Source: Bog-473 sp963744935
Lineage (GTDB): Bacteria; Actinomycetota; Acidimicrobiia; Acidimicrobiales; RAAP-2
Assembly (NCBI GenBank): GCA_963744935.1
Contig: CAVUVM010000008.1
Location: 1 to 64,000 of the forward strand
Reading direction: 5' to 3'
DNA: 64,000 nucleotides
Shown: positions 54,191-63,022 of the stretch, one piece after another
How the letters are laid out: each line of letters begins with the position of its first letter
How positions within the stretch are numbered: the stretch's first letter is position 1
The notes under the pieces: generated by a model
Told to the model about the DNA's origin: nothing
The model's input: only the letters and a program-made list of their open reading frames with translations
The model's database searches: none
Made by a program: the position numbers and the translations under genes

Positions 54191-55324
54191 ATGTCCATGG
54201 CAGCCGAGGCGACCCCTCCGGTCCCGGCCCGGCGTGACGTCGAGGCCGCCGCCCAGGTCATCCACGATCACGCCGACAGGCTGTTCCTCTGGGACTACGA
54301 GCGCGACCGCGGCCAGTTGGTGACGCTCTACAACAAGGCGATGGGGTCGCAGTGGAACAGCGTCACCGACCTCGACTGGTCGACCGACGTCGACCCCGAG
54401 CGGCTCGTGGCCGAGCAGGAGAGCCCGCTGCTCGCGGTCGCCCGCCAGGCCGGCACGCTGCCGGGGTCGCCCATGGCGGCCTGGGGCGAGCGCGAGTACA
54501 CCGCGTTGGGGGTGGAGCTGTTCAAGGCCAACCTGTCGCAGTTCATGCACGGCGAGCAGGGGGCGATGATGACTGCGGCCAAGATCGTCGAGACCGTGCC
54601 GTGGATCGACGCCAAGTACTACGCCTCGACGCAGACCATGGACGAGGCTCGGCACACAGAAGTGTTCGCCAAGTATCTGCGAACGAAGCTCGGCGACGCA
54701 TACCCCATGAGCCCGTTCCTCAAGGAGCAGATCTGGTCGTTGCTCGAGGACCCGCGGTGGGACATCGCGTACCTCGGGATGCAGATCGTGATCGAGTCGC
54801 TGGCCCTCGCCGCGTTCGGCGACATGCTGCGGCACACCAAGGAGCCACTGCTGACGAAGCTGCTGCGCTACGTCATGTCCGACGAGGCGCGCCACGTCGC
54901 CTTCGGCGTCCTCACGCTGTCCGAGGTCTACCGGGACATGAGCGAGGGCGAGCTGAAGGAGCGCCAGGAATTCCTGGTCGACGCGACGTTGAACTCGCGG
55001 GCACGGGCCACCACACCGGAGGTGTGGGAGCGCATGGGCACCACGGCGGACGAGGTGATGCCCTTCATCATCGAGGCGGCGCAGAAGACCAAGCTCAACC
55101 CGGCGCGCGGCTTCGCTCGCGGCTTCTTCGCCAAACTCGTGCCCAACGTGCGCAAGCTCGGCCTGCTCGACGCCAACCGTGGCTACCTGCGCGAGAAGTG
55201 GGGGGCGGCGGGCCTGCTCGAATTCGAGTTCGCCGACGACACCGGCTCGGACTACGAGTCCTACGACGAGGTGGCGCGGGATCGGGAGGCCGCGCGCGCC
55301 GCCGCCGCCGAGCCGGCCGGGTGA
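54191..55324 (+). CDS. Ferritin-like diiron protein
   Basis: A 377-residue helical protein with a ferritin-like/ribonucleotide-reductase-R2-type four-helix core. Two iron-ligand motifs DEARHTEVFAKY (about residue 154) and DEARHVAFGV (about 235) are visible, plus acidic residues in HGEQGAMMTAAK and IVIESLAL that complete a diiron set. It may be an oxygenase or desaturase-type enzyme acting on a lipid or aromatic. Its C-terminus overlaps the next gene start (GTGA). Confidence 0.87.
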   Translation: MSMAAEATPPVPARRDVEAAAQVIHDHADRLFLWDYERDRGQLVTLYNKAMGSQWNSVTDLDWSTDVDPERLVAEQESPLLAVARQAGTLPGSPMAAWGEREYTALGVELFKANLSQFMHGEQGAMMTAAKIVETVPWIDAKYYASTQTMDEARHTEVFAKYLRTKLGDAYPMSPFLKEQIWSLLEDPRWDIAYLGMQIVIESLALAAFGDMLRHTKEPLLTKLLRYVMSDEARHVAFGVLTLSEVYRDMSEGELKERQEFLVDATLNSRARATTPEVWERMGTTADEVMPFIIEAAQKTKLNPARGFARGFFAKLVPNVRKLGLLDANRGYLREKWGAAGLLEFEFADDTGSDYESYDEVARDREAARAAAAEPAG

Positions 55325-55728
55325 GCGCGGCGCCCCGGCGCAGCGCCTTGGCCCGGGTCCGCACGCTGTGCCTCGCACTGCCCGAGGCCGAGGAGCGCCC
55401 CTTCGGCGACCACACCGCGCCGGCGTTCCGGATCCGCGACAAGTTCTTCGCCATGACGAGCGAGGACGGCTCGTCCATGACGGTGAAGGCGCCCAAGGGC
55501 GTGCAGGCCGTCCTGGTGGCGTCGGATCCGGCGCGCTTCTTCGTGCCCAAGTACGTCGGGCACATCGGGTGGATCGGCGTGCGCCTCGACCTGTCCAAGC
55601 CACCCGACTGGGACGAGCTGGCCGAGATGATTGCCGAGAGCTACTGCCTGACGGCGCCCAAGCGGCTGGCGGCCATCGTCGACCAGCAGGCGGGCGCGCC
55701 GGTCAGTGGGCGGGCGAGAGCGAGGTGA
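55321..55728 (+). CDS. MmcQ/YjbR-family protein
   Basis: A 135-residue small protein of the MmcQ/YjbR DNA-binding-protein-like family: CLALPEAEERPFGDHTAPAF, FRIRDKFFAMTS, VPKYVGHIGWIGVRLDL and a Trp/Asp-rich end. Function is not established. The GTG start overlaps the ferritin-like gene stop, so they are coupled. The end overlaps the convergent exported protein by about 25 bases. Confidence 0.85.
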   Translation: MSAAPRRSALARVRTLCLALPEAEERPFGDHTAPAFRIRDKFFAMTSEDGSSMTVKAPKGVQAVLVASDPARFFVPKYVGHIGWIGVRLDLSKPPDWDELAEMIAESYCLTAPKRLAAIVDQQAGAPVSGRARAR

Positions 55729-56497
55729 GTGTCGCCCGCATCGTTTCGCTGTAGTGGACGCTCCCCTGGTTCACCGAGACCGTCTCGTGCTCACGCACGA
55801 TCAGCCCGTCGCCCGGGACGACCCAGAAATCCGTCGGGTTGGTGCCCTGCTCGGCGCCGGCAAAGGTCAGCGTCAAACGAGTGTGCTCGACGGTCACCGG
55901 ATGCCCGCCGACCTCCAAGGTCGAAGTGCCGAGAGCCAGGCCCTCCATCGAGACCTTTTCGGCCGGGCTGACCTGTGAGCAGGTGACGGCCCAGCGCTCG
56001 CCCGGGTGCACCAAGGGCGGCAGCAGATAGGCAGTCGCAGGGCACGTGACCGTCGACGTGCTCGTCGTACCAGCGATCGACTCGTCGGTGACCAGCTTGG
56101 GAACGGTCAGCGCGCCACCCGGTTCGCTGCACATCGTCGTCGTCTCGGTGTGCTGGGTGATGGGGACCCAGCTGACCGTGGCGCAGCGCGCGTCGGCCAC
56201 GATCATCGACGTCGTCGGGGGGAAGGAGCGCTGCACGCCCACCAGGTTGAGGCCCTCGCCGCCCACGGTGCGATACGTGTAGACGCCGGGAGCGGGCAGC
56301 TTGTTGCGCAGCGAGGCCAGCATCTTGCCGGTCTGCTCGCGCCGGTAGATGCGCAGCGCCTCGCGCAGGCCCACCGGCGAGGAAACGGTCCGGAACACGA
56401 GCGCCCACGCCGTCCCGCCGGCGGTGCTGACGATCAGGAAGGCCAAGATGAGGACGGTCAGTAGCCGGTGCTGCTGGACCCACTGCCAAACGAACAC
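55703..56497 (-). CDS. Hypothetical membrane-anchored exported protein
   Basis: A 264-residue protein with one N-terminal hydrophobic helix (LLTVLILAFLIVSTAGGTAW, residues ~12-32) acting as an anchor, then an extracytoplasmic beta-rich domain with three Cys-containing loops (ADARCATVSW, TTMCSEPGG, TVTCPATAYLL). I do not recognise a named family. A run of 12-bp tandem repeats lies about 70 bases upstream of its start. Confidence 0.75.
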   Translation of the reverse strand: MFVWQWVQQHRLLTVLILAFLIVSTAGGTAWALVFRTVSSPVGLREALRIYRREQTGKMLASLRNKLPAPGVYTYRTVGGEGLNLVGVQRSFPPTTSMIVADARCATVSWVPITQHTETTTMCSEPGGALTVPKLVTDESIAGTTSTSTVTCPATAYLLPPLVHPGERWAVTCSQVSPAEKVSMEGLALGTSTLEVGGHPVTVEHTRLTLTFAGAEQGTNPTDFWVVPGDGLIVREHETVSVNQGSVHYSETMRATLTSLSPAH

Positions 56498-56568
56498 TTG
56501 GGAATCGTACCCCGGCGCGGTCGGGCGTAACCGGGTTCTCGGTCGCCGCTCGCCCGGCGCCGGTCATG

Positions 56569-56646
56569 CCTGGTCCATTGCCTGGTCCATTGCCTGGTCC
56601 ATTGCCTGGTCCATTGCCTGGTCCATTGCCTGGTCCATTGCCTGGT
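56569..56646. repeat. Six-plus 12-bp tandem units CCTGGTCCATTG
   Basis: Six perfect adjacent copies followed by a partial seventh, in the 258-base gap upstream of the exported protein. Neighbouring sequence to about 56765 is also repetitive (TGAGGCCTCAG and CCGGTCCGGT motifs). No gene is visible in this gap. Confidence 0.93.
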
Positions 56647-56755
56647 GATCCGCTGGTGAGGCCTCAGATGAGGCCTCAGGTGAGGCTCCGTCACTCGGGT
56701 CACTCAGTTCACTCGGGTCAGCCCCGGCCGGCCGGTCCGGTCCGGTCCTGTCCGG

Positions 56756-57877
56756 TCAGGCCGGGTCCGGCACCCAGATGCCGTGAAAGCCCTCCGGGAC
56801 CCGCTGGGGTAGCTCCACGACCGCCTGGTGCTCGCCGGTGATGTCCCCGGCATGGAGCACGAAGAGCGAGGAGCTGTCCGTGTCGGGCATGTCCACGAGG
56901 GTCGTGACCCACCCGTCGTCCTCGGCGGCACCGTCGTGCCGCGGGACGAAGACCGCTTCGCCGACGTGCGCGCCCGGGCCGAACGAACGGGCCTCACTGG
57001 TCCCGCGCTCGAAGTCGTAGCGGAGCAGCTGCGACTCCGCGCCGAGGATGCCATCAGTCGCGCCGAGGGCTACCGCGTAGGCGAACCGATGTGGCAGGCC
57101 CACCCGACGCTCGTCGACGCGCGGATACTCCTGTCTGATCGTCGAGGCGCTGCTCCTTCACGGCAGCGCCCCGCCCGTCGAGATGCCAGCGCTCCAAGGT
57201 CGTCGATACCTCCGACGGCCCGAGGAGCCGCGTGCAGAACATGGAGGGATGGCGCAGTCGCGCAGGCTGACCGAAGCGCCCATCGTGATCCGTCGCGCCG
57301 GGCACACCTGTGCGTCGACGTCGAGGATCGTGACCTCCACGTCGTCACCCCGTCCGCAGAAATACGACACGGCGTACAGCTCGCCCGTGCGCTGGTCCCG
57401 CTTGGGGTGCGCGGTGTAGCCGCCACTCCGCGTGCCGCCGAAGTCACAGCGCCCGATCGTGTCGAGTCCGTCGGTGAGCTCGTAGGGCCGTCCGGCCGAC
57501 TGCCTCGACGAGGGCGAAGGTGCGCCCGGCGTGGCCGATCAGATTGGTGTTGGGTGCCGGGTCCATGCCGGCATGGACCTCGCCCGATGGCGGCGCCTCT
57601 CCGAGGGCCTTGGCCACCTCCCCGGAGCGAACCCAGCGGTTGCGGTACCACTCGGCCTTGCCGTCGCGCAAGCGGCTGCCGTGCACCATGCCGTCGCCGG
57701 TGAACCAGTGGTACGAGGCCGGCTCGGGCGCCGAGACCGGGTTGGGACCGCGGCGCACGTAGCGGCCGCAGAGCGTGTCGGGGATATCGCCGGTCACGGC
57801 AAGCTCGGTCGCGGTCACCTCCTCGTGCACCGGTGCGAAGTCCCCCGCAGGTACGGATTGGCGGCATCTGTCGTGAA
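56756..57877 (-). pseudogene. Broken carotenoid cleavage oxygenase (RPE65 family)
   Basis: Pieces of a carotenoid oxygenase lie in order but in changing frames. They are: AANPYLRG; FAPVHEEVTATELAVTG and YHWFTGDGMVHG; RPYELTDGLDTIGRCDFGGT with TAHPKRD (first iron His); ELYAVSYFCGRGDDVEV; RHPSMF with TTLERWHLDG; and EYPRVDERRVGLPHRFAY to GFHGIWVPD (last iron His). Shifts fall near 57842-57846 (a C-run on the plus strand), 57495-57505, around 57290 and near 57135. Between VDAQV and RHPSMF about 100 residues are missing, which should hold the second and third iron ligands. So it cannot be functional even if the frames were repaired. Confidence 0.85.
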
Positions 57878-58115
57878 TCAGCCCCCGTGATCCCGCTTGA
57901 TCCACGTTCCTCCGTGAGGCACGCCTGGCGGGTGAACAATATGTGACCGGTTTGCGCGGCCCGCGGCAAACCCGCCTCGCGACCCGGTGGCGCGCTAAGG
58001 TCTTTGGCCGAGGGCACCACCACAAAAGTTTGGAAATCCCTCTGGCCCGCAAGGGCCACCGGCCACGACCCCACGAACACGGGTCAAATCTGGCCAGGAG
58101 AGGAGTGGATTTTCA

Positions 58116-58319
58116 ATGGCAACTGGTTCCGTGAAGTGGTTCAACGGTGAGAAGGGCTTCGGCTTCATCACCCAGGACGGTGGGGGCCCCGACGTTTTTG
58201 TGCATTTCAGCGCGATTTCGGGTTCGGGCTACCGCAATCTCGAAGAAGGACAGAAGGTCGAGTTCGAGACCAACGAGGGCCCTAAGGGCCTGCAGGCCGC
58301 GAACGTGCGCGCCATCTAG
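58116..58319 (+). CDS. csp: Cold-shock protein (CspA family)
   Basis: A 67-residue single cold-shock domain that binds single-stranded nucleic acid and acts as an RNA chaperone. RNP1 GEKGFGFIT and RNP2 DVFVHF are both present, beginning MATGSVKWFN. A strong SD (AGGAGAGGAG, 58096-58105) precedes the ATG, and about 230 bases of upstream non-coding sequence could hold a regulated leader. A perfect hairpin follows. Confidence 0.97.
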   Translation: MATGSVKWFNGEKGFGFITQDGGGPDVFVHFSAISGSGYRNLEEGQKVEFETNEGPKGLQAANVRAI

Positions 58320-58339
58320 GACACCCAACAAGCCGATTG

Positions 58340-58371
58340 CAGAACCCCGCCTCCGCGGAGGCGGGGTTCTG
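58340..58371 (+). terminator. Perfect 32-bp palindromic hairpin after csp
   Basis: CAGAACCCCGCCTCC pairs exactly with its complement across the centre GC, giving a 15-16 bp stem. It lies 20 bases after the csp stop and between convergent genes, so it probably ends transcription in both directions. There is no T-run, as is common in high-GC actinobacteria. Confidence 0.85.
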
Positions 58372-58451
58372 TCGCGTCCGGGGCGCGTCCGGTGCGAATG
58401 CGTCGGGGCGCGGGCGGGCACGTCAGGCGCGTGTCAAGCGCCGGCAGGTCG

Positions 58452-59210
58452 CTACCAGTAGGGCTTGGACTGGCGGGTCGTGACCTCGAGGACCGCGTCC
58501 GCGTACTCCTTGCGGCACACGACGAGGTCGGGGAGCCACGCGTCGGGTTCGCCGTAGCGCAGCGGTGACCCGTCGAGGCGGCTGGCGTGCAAGCCGCTCG
58601 CCGTGGCGGCCGCCACCGGCGCGCAGGAGTCCCACTCGTACTGGCCGCCGGCGTGAACGTAGACCTCCGCTGCGCCGAGGATGACGGCGGCGATCTTGGC
58701 GCCGGCCGATCCCATCGGGATCATCACACCGCCGATCTCCTCGGTGACGTCGTAGGCGACATCGGGCGGGCGGCTACGCGACACGACGACCCGCGGATGC
58801 TCCGCGTCGCCGAGTGCCGGGAGCACCGGCGGGTCCGCAGTGGAGACCACGAGGCCCAGCGCGGGAAGGGCGACGGCCCCGACCACGGCCACGCCGCCCA
58901 CGGCCAAGGCGACGTGCACCGCCCAGTCACTGCGCTCAAGCTGGCGGAACTCACGCGTCCCGTCGAGCGGGTCGACGATCCAGAGACGACCCACGCCGGC
59001 GACGTGCTCGAGTCCCTCCTCCGAACGCACCTTGTCGCCGGGGTACAGGCGTGTGAGCTCATCGACGAGGAACCGGTGGGACATGTGGTCGCCGACAGCC
59101 CCGATATCCCGCTGGCCCGATGGTGACGCCCGCAGCTCCATGAGGACCCTGCCGGCCGCAGCGGCAAGCGTGGCCGCGTCGCGGTGCTCGGCGGTGAGGT
59201 CCTCGGGCAT
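58452..59210 (-). CDS. cysQ: 3'(2'),5'-bisphosphate nucleotidase / inositol monophosphatase family
   Basis: A 252-residue lithium-sensitive-type phosphatase. Metal-binding motifs are SEEGLEHV (first Glu), WIVDPLDGTREFR (DPxDGT, about residue 77) and the C-terminal GGQYEWDSCAPVAAATASG (WDxxAP). It resembles CysQ, which hydrolyses PAP from sulfotransferase or sulfate-assimilation reactions, so a link to the sulfotransferase in this window is plausible. It is convergent with csp across the hairpin. Confidence 0.88.
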   Translation of the reverse strand: MPEDLTAEHRDAATLAAAAGRVLMELRASPSGQRDIGAVGDHMSHRFLVDELTRLYPGDKVRSEEGLEHVAGVGRLWIVDPLDGTREFRQLERSDWAVHVALAVGGVAVVGAVALPALGLVVSTADPPVLPALGDAEHPRVVVSRSRPPDVAYDVTEEIGGVMIPMGSAGAKIAAVILGAAEVYVHAGGQYEWDSCAPVAAATASGLHASRLDGSPLRYGEPDAWLPDLVVCRKEYADAVLEVTTRQSKPYW

Positions 59211-59231
59211 GGGCCCCCTGTTTAGCTGCTC

Positions 59232-59909
59232 CTAGACCAGGCGTCGGTCAGTGGCCCAGCGAGTCAGCTCGTGCCGCGTCGAGAGCTGCAGTTTGCGCAG
59301 CACGGAAGAGACGTGGGACTCGACCGTCTTGGCCGAGATCCCGAGGTCCCGTCCCACCTCTTTGTACGTGTAACCACGGGCGATCAGGCGCAGCACTTCG
59401 CGCTCGCGGGGCGAGAGCTGGTCCAGCTCGGGATCGAAGCCCGTGGCGGGCGCGCCTCCCGTGGCGAACGCATCGAGCACGAACCCGGCCAGGCGCGGGG
59501 AGAACACGGCATCACCCGCGGCCACGCGGTAGACGGCCTGGAGGAGCTCGGGACCCGAGATCGTCTTGGTGATGTAGCCGCGGGCCCCGGCCCGGATGAC
59601 CTCAATGACGTCCTCGGGCGCGTCCGAGACCGAGAGGGCCAGGAATTGCACCTCTGGGTGATCTGGATGCACGCCGCGCAAGACGGCGTTGCCGCCGCCC
59701 CCGGGCAGGTGGACATCGAGCAACACCACATCGGGGAGGCGCTCACTTATGAGCTCGACGGCCGCCTCGGCCTCATCCGCCTCGCCGACCACCTCGACCG
59801 CGTCGCCGAGCTCGGCCTTCACACCGGCGCGGAATACCGCATGGTCCTCGACGAGGAAGATGCGGGGCCGGCCCGCCGGCCTGACGGTCCTGTCCGTCGG
59901 GGCGCTCAC
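59232..59909 (-). CDS. NarL/LuxR-family response regulator
   Basis: A 225-residue two-component response regulator. Receiver domain at the N-terminus: VEDHAVFRAGV, phospho-Asp in VVLLDVHLPGGGG (about residue 65) and ITKTISGPELL. LuxR-type helix-turn-helix at ~160-220: LSPREREVLRLIARGYTYKE and ISAKTVESHVSSVLRKL. Its GTG overlaps the kinase stop (GTGA). Cognate partner of the upstream PspC-kinase. Confidence 0.95.
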   Translation of the reverse strand: MSAPTDRTVRPAGRPRIFLVEDHAVFRAGVKAELGDAVEVVGEADEAEAAVELISERLPDVVLLDVHLPGGGGNAVLRGVHPDHPEVQFLALSVSDAPEDVIEVIRAGARGYITKTISGPELLQAVYRVAAGDAVFSPRLAGFVLDAFATGGAPATGFDPELDQLSPREREVLRLIARGYTYKEVGRDLGISAKTVESHVSSVLRKLQLSTRHELTRWATDRRLV

Positions 59910-61420
59910 CGGACCCAGGCCCGCCGCGGCATCGACAGCTGCACCTCGGCGCCCTCACCCGGCGAGGAGCGCACGACGGCGGAGCCACCGAAGCGCACCA
60001 TGCGGGCTCGGATCGACTGGGCGATCCCTTGCCGGTCCTCGGGCACGGCGTCGGGGTCGAACCCACAACCCCGGTCACGCACGTAGAGCATCACGGTGTC
60101 CGCCTCCACCTCGGCGTAGAGCGACACCTGGTCGACGCCGGACCACTTTGCGGCGTTCACCGTCGCCTCGCGGGCCGCGTCAAGGAGGGCGCGGAGCGCC
60201 TCGTCGAGCTCGCAGTCCCCCACCATGACCATGTGGACGGTGATCCCATGGTCTGCTTCGATCTGGCGCTGCAGGAGCCCGACTCCCTCGGCCAGCATGG
60301 TGGCGTCCACGCCGATGGTGCCCGGTGGCCGGCCCTCGAACAGCCAGGCCCGCAACTCGCGCTCTTGGGCCCGGGCCAGGCGCACGACGTTCTGGGGGTC
60401 GTCGGCCGACCGCTGAATGAGCGCCAAGGTCTGCAGCACGGAGTCGTGTACGTGGGCCGCCATCTGCGCGCGCTCCTCGGCCAACGCGCGCGCCTGGCGC
60501 TCTGCGATCAGGTCGCGCACGAGGCTCAGCCACCATGGTCCGAAGATGACCACGGCCGCTGCGACGACGAGGGCCGCTCCACCGACTGGCCGCAGCGCAG
60601 CGATGGTCGTGTGGCCCATGACGAGCAGCGCGATCCCGGCCGCCCCGATGAGCACGCCGACCACGACGCGGGCGATGAGCAACCGGCGGCCCTGGCCGTG
60701 GGAGTCGGCCCCGAGGAGCGGGACCACGTCGTTGTCGATGAACGCCTTCTCCGACTCGTTGGCGTTGCGCCAGATGAGGACGATGACGCCGAGTGCGAGG
60801 AAGGTCGGCCACCCGATGAGGCCGATGAAGGTGACGTGCAGGGTGCTCGTCACGACTTGCACCGCGATGAGCAGTGGGATGAGCACAGCGGCCACGAGGC
60901 GGATGCCCCGGCGGTCGTTCACGGCGCGTGAGTAGATGTTGGAGGTCTCCCCCTCCATCGGGATCAACAACCACGCCATGGCGTAGAGGAAGACGATCAC
61001 GCCACTGGCGCCGATCGCCAGCAGCACGAAGCCGATCCGCACCCAGGTGACGTCGATCCCCGTTTCCGCGGATATGGCGCCACAGACGCCACCGAGGACG
61101 CGGTTGTCGGGGGTCCGGCGCAACGAGCGCAACTTGCGGCTGACGTGGGGAGGGCGGTGGTGGCGGTGCCCTTCGGCCCACGGAGTCCTGCCTCGGCGCG
61201 ACCACGGCGGCCCGCCACCGTCCCATCCGAACCCAGGTCCGCACTGTCTAGACGCGTCGAACGGCCCGCGAGTCGCTGACGCTCTGGGCGCGTCGGTCCC
61301 TCCCGACGGCGGTGGCGTGGTCGGGCTGCCCCTCTCGGTCAGCGGGGGCGTGCCGGAATCGGGTGCCTCTGCGATACCTCGATGATCGCGCGCCCCAGGT
61401 AGGGCGGCTATCAGGGACAT
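59906..61420 (-). CDS. Histidine kinase with N-terminal PspC domain
   Basis: A ~504-residue sensor kinase (ATG 61420; a longer start at 61474 exists). A disordered Pro/Arg-rich N-terminus leads into a PspC domain (LRRTPDNRVLGGVCGAISAE, then VTWVRIGFVLLAIGASGVI), more membrane helices (~180-310), a HisKA_3-type phospho-acceptor (AAHVHDSVLQTLALI) and a HATPase_c domain (DAAREATVNAAKWSG N-box, VRDRGCGFDP). It probably senses envelope stress through PspC and phosphorylates the NarL regulator. It is divergent from the small PspC gene. Confidence 0.92.
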   Translation of the reverse strand: MSLIAALPGARDHRGIAEAPDSGTPPLTERGSPTTPPPSGGTDAPRASATRGPFDASRQCGPGFGWDGGGPPWSRRGRTPWAEGHRHHRPPHVSRKLRSLRRTPDNRVLGGVCGAISAETGIDVTWVRIGFVLLAIGASGVIVFLYAMAWLLIPMEGETSNIYSRAVNDRRGIRLVAAVLIPLLIAVQVVTSTLHVTFIGLIGWPTFLALGVIVLIWRNANESEKAFIDNDVVPLLGADSHGQGRRLLIARVVVGVLIGAAGIALLVMGHTTIAALRPVGGAALVVAAAVVIFGPWWLSLVRDLIAERQARALAEERAQMAAHVHDSVLQTLALIQRSADDPQNVVRLARAQERELRAWLFEGRPPGTIGVDATMLAEGVGLLQRQIEADHGITVHMVMVGDCELDEALRALLDAAREATVNAAKWSGVDQVSLYAEVEADTVMLYVRDRGCGFDPDAVPEDRQGIAQSIRARMVRFGGSAVVRSSPGEGAEVQLSMPRRAWVR

Positions 61421-61504
61421 CCCTGAGGACCCAGGGGTGCACTCAGGGTCGGACCAGGGTGTTACCGGATTCACCCCAGCTCAGGGGACCGTCAGGCTGG
61501 CCCC

Positions 61505-61840
61505 ATGGACACCGCACCGAACCAGAACCCAACTCCCGAGCAGGCCGCGCCGGCCCCGTCCGCGCCCTCCGGTCACGACAACAACGGCGCCAACGGCGAG
61601 ACGCCCCGCCTCCACCGGGTGGGCCAGGGCCGCATGCTCGCCGGCGTCGCCGCGGGCCTCGCCGACTACTTCGACGTCGACCCGACCATGGTCCGCATCG
61701 GCTTCGTCGCCCTGGCGTTCTTGGGGGGATTGGCCGTGCCGCTCTACCTCGCGGGCTGGGCGCTGATCCCGGACGAAGACAGCCATCTCTCGGTCGCCGA
61801 GGAGCTCCTCGCTCGTGAGCGCGCCCGCGGCGCCTACTGA
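61505..61840 (+). CDS. Small PspC-domain membrane protein
   Basis: A 111-residue protein: a Pro/Asn-rich N-terminus, then a PspC domain (HRVGQGRMLAGVAAGLADYF, DVDPTMVRIGFVALAFLGG) with one or two helices, and a short charged tail. PspC proteins respond to membrane stress. It is divergent from the PspC-kinase, with 84 bases between starts, so the two genes are likely linked in function and may be regulated by the NarL protein. Confidence 0.92.
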   Translation: MDTAPNQNPTPEQAAPAPSAPSGHDNNGANGETPRLHRVGQGRMLAGVAAGLADYFDVDPTMVRIGFVALAFLGGLAVPLYLAGWALIPDEDSHLSVAEELLARERARGAY

Positions 61841-61850
61841 GCGCCGGCCC

Positions 61851-61906
61851 GACTCCGAACCCGACCCCGAACGCGAACCCGAGCCCGAACCGAACCCGAA
61901 CGCTTT
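61851..61906 (+). repeat. Short CCCGAA-type repeats between small genes
   Basis: Hexamer repeats of the CCCGAA/CCCGAC type run between the PspC and DUF1707 genes and a second run occurs in the start of the gene at 62417 (CCCGAT, CCCAAT). They are low-complexity, probably slippage products. Confidence 0.6.
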
Positions 61907-61944
61907 TCGAACCAAAAGCCAACACGAGCACCGAAAGGACACCA

Positions 61945-62407
61945 ATGCGCTACCGCTGGGACCCCGCCTACCCGATGGGACGCCGGGACACACAACCCAC
62001 CGACGCGAACCTCCGCGCCTCGGACGGCGAACGCAACGCGGTGGCCGACAAGCTCTCGCGCCACTACGCGGAGGGCCGACTCGACGAGGTGGAGTTCAAG
62101 ACCGCGCCTCGACACCGCGATGTCGGCGACGACACGCGGCGATCTCAACGGTCTCTTCCACGACCTGCCGGCGCTGGCGAGTGACCCACCGCCCCCGCCG
62201 CCGCGTCACCGCCGGATACTTCCCTGGGTCTTCCTCGTCGCGTTCCTCGTCATCGCAGCCGGTGCGACATTGCCCTTCTACCCCATGTACCACGTACCGT
62301 GGCTGCTCTTCGCCATCGTCGGACTGGTGCTCTGGCGGCGCGCCGCCGGCCGGACGCACTGGCACCGCCACCTCGGCGAGCGTCCAAGCTCGGTCATGGA
62401 TCACTGA
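61945..62407 (+). CDS. DUF1707-domain membrane protein, one frameshift
   Basis: A ~153-residue protein in two frames. The N-terminal DUF1707 motif LRASDGERNAVADKLSRHYA, then EGRLDEVEF, is followed, after a shift at about 62101-62110, by TAMSATTRGDLNGLFHDLPA (the rest of DUF1707), then Pro-rich linker and two hydrophobic helices (~LPWVFLVAFLVIAAGATL and WLLFAIVGLVLW). Removing one base restores the family consensus. DUF1707 is an actinobacterial membrane-protein domain of unclear role. It belongs to the PspC neighbourhood. Confidence 0.83.
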
Positions 62408-62416
62408 GCCGCCGTC

Positions 62417-62935
62417 GTGCCCGCCCCCAATCCCAACCCCAGTCCCAGTCCCGACCCCGATCCCGATCCCGATCCCGATCCGCATCCGCGCCTCGACACC
62501 GTCGAGCTGCTGCGCACCCTGCCCCTCTTCGACGGCCTGCCCGAGAGCGAGCTTCACGAGATGGCGGCGCGGTGCGACGTCGCCACCGCCCACCCCGGGC
62601 AGGTCGTCCAGGCCCAGGACGTGCCCGTGCGGCGCTGGCACCTCATCACGGTGGGTCATGTCGTCGTCCAACGCGACGGTGTCGCCATCGGGCTGCTGGC
62701 GCGCGGGGACTCGTGGTCCGAGCACTCGTTGCTCAATCAGCTGCACTCCCCCATCACCGTGGTGGCCCTCTCGCCCCTGACACTGCTGACCCTCCGCGAC
62801 CGGGAGTTCTTCGCCATCCCCGAAGATCACCCGGTCCTCGCTGGCCGCCTGGTTGCCCGGTCCGCCGTCTCGGCGGACCGCCTGGCCGTCCCGGTGTTCA
62901 ACGCATTGACCCACTTTGCCGACAGAACTGCGTGA
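62417..62935 (+). CDS. Cyclic-nucleotide-binding-fold protein with a repetitive Pro/Asp N-terminus
   Basis: A 172-residue protein. Residues ~1-25 are PNPNPSPSPDP-type repeats from a hexanucleotide run. Residues ~28-160 resemble a Crp/Fnr-type cNMP-binding domain: LRTLPLFDGLPESELHEMAA, VVQAQDVPVRRWHLITVGHV and ARGDSWSEHSLLNQL. The RxA-type phosphate-binding Arg is not obvious and there is no HTH, so it may be a regulatory or structural domain only. GTG start. Confidence 0.72.
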   Translation: MPAPNPNPSPSPDPDPDPDPDPHPRLDTVELLRTLPLFDGLPESELHEMAARCDVATAHPGQVVQAQDVPVRRWHLITVGHVVVQRDGVAIGLLARGDSWSEHSLLNQLHSPITVVALSPLTLLTLRDREFFAIPEDHPVLAGRLVARSAVSADRLAVPVFNALTHFADRTA

Positions 62936-63022
62936 TCTTGGGCCCTGCGTCATGCCGGTACGATTGAAATAGTCCCGTGACACCGGGGTGGCGGTGTCAG
63001 TGTCCCCGAGGAGATCCCACTA

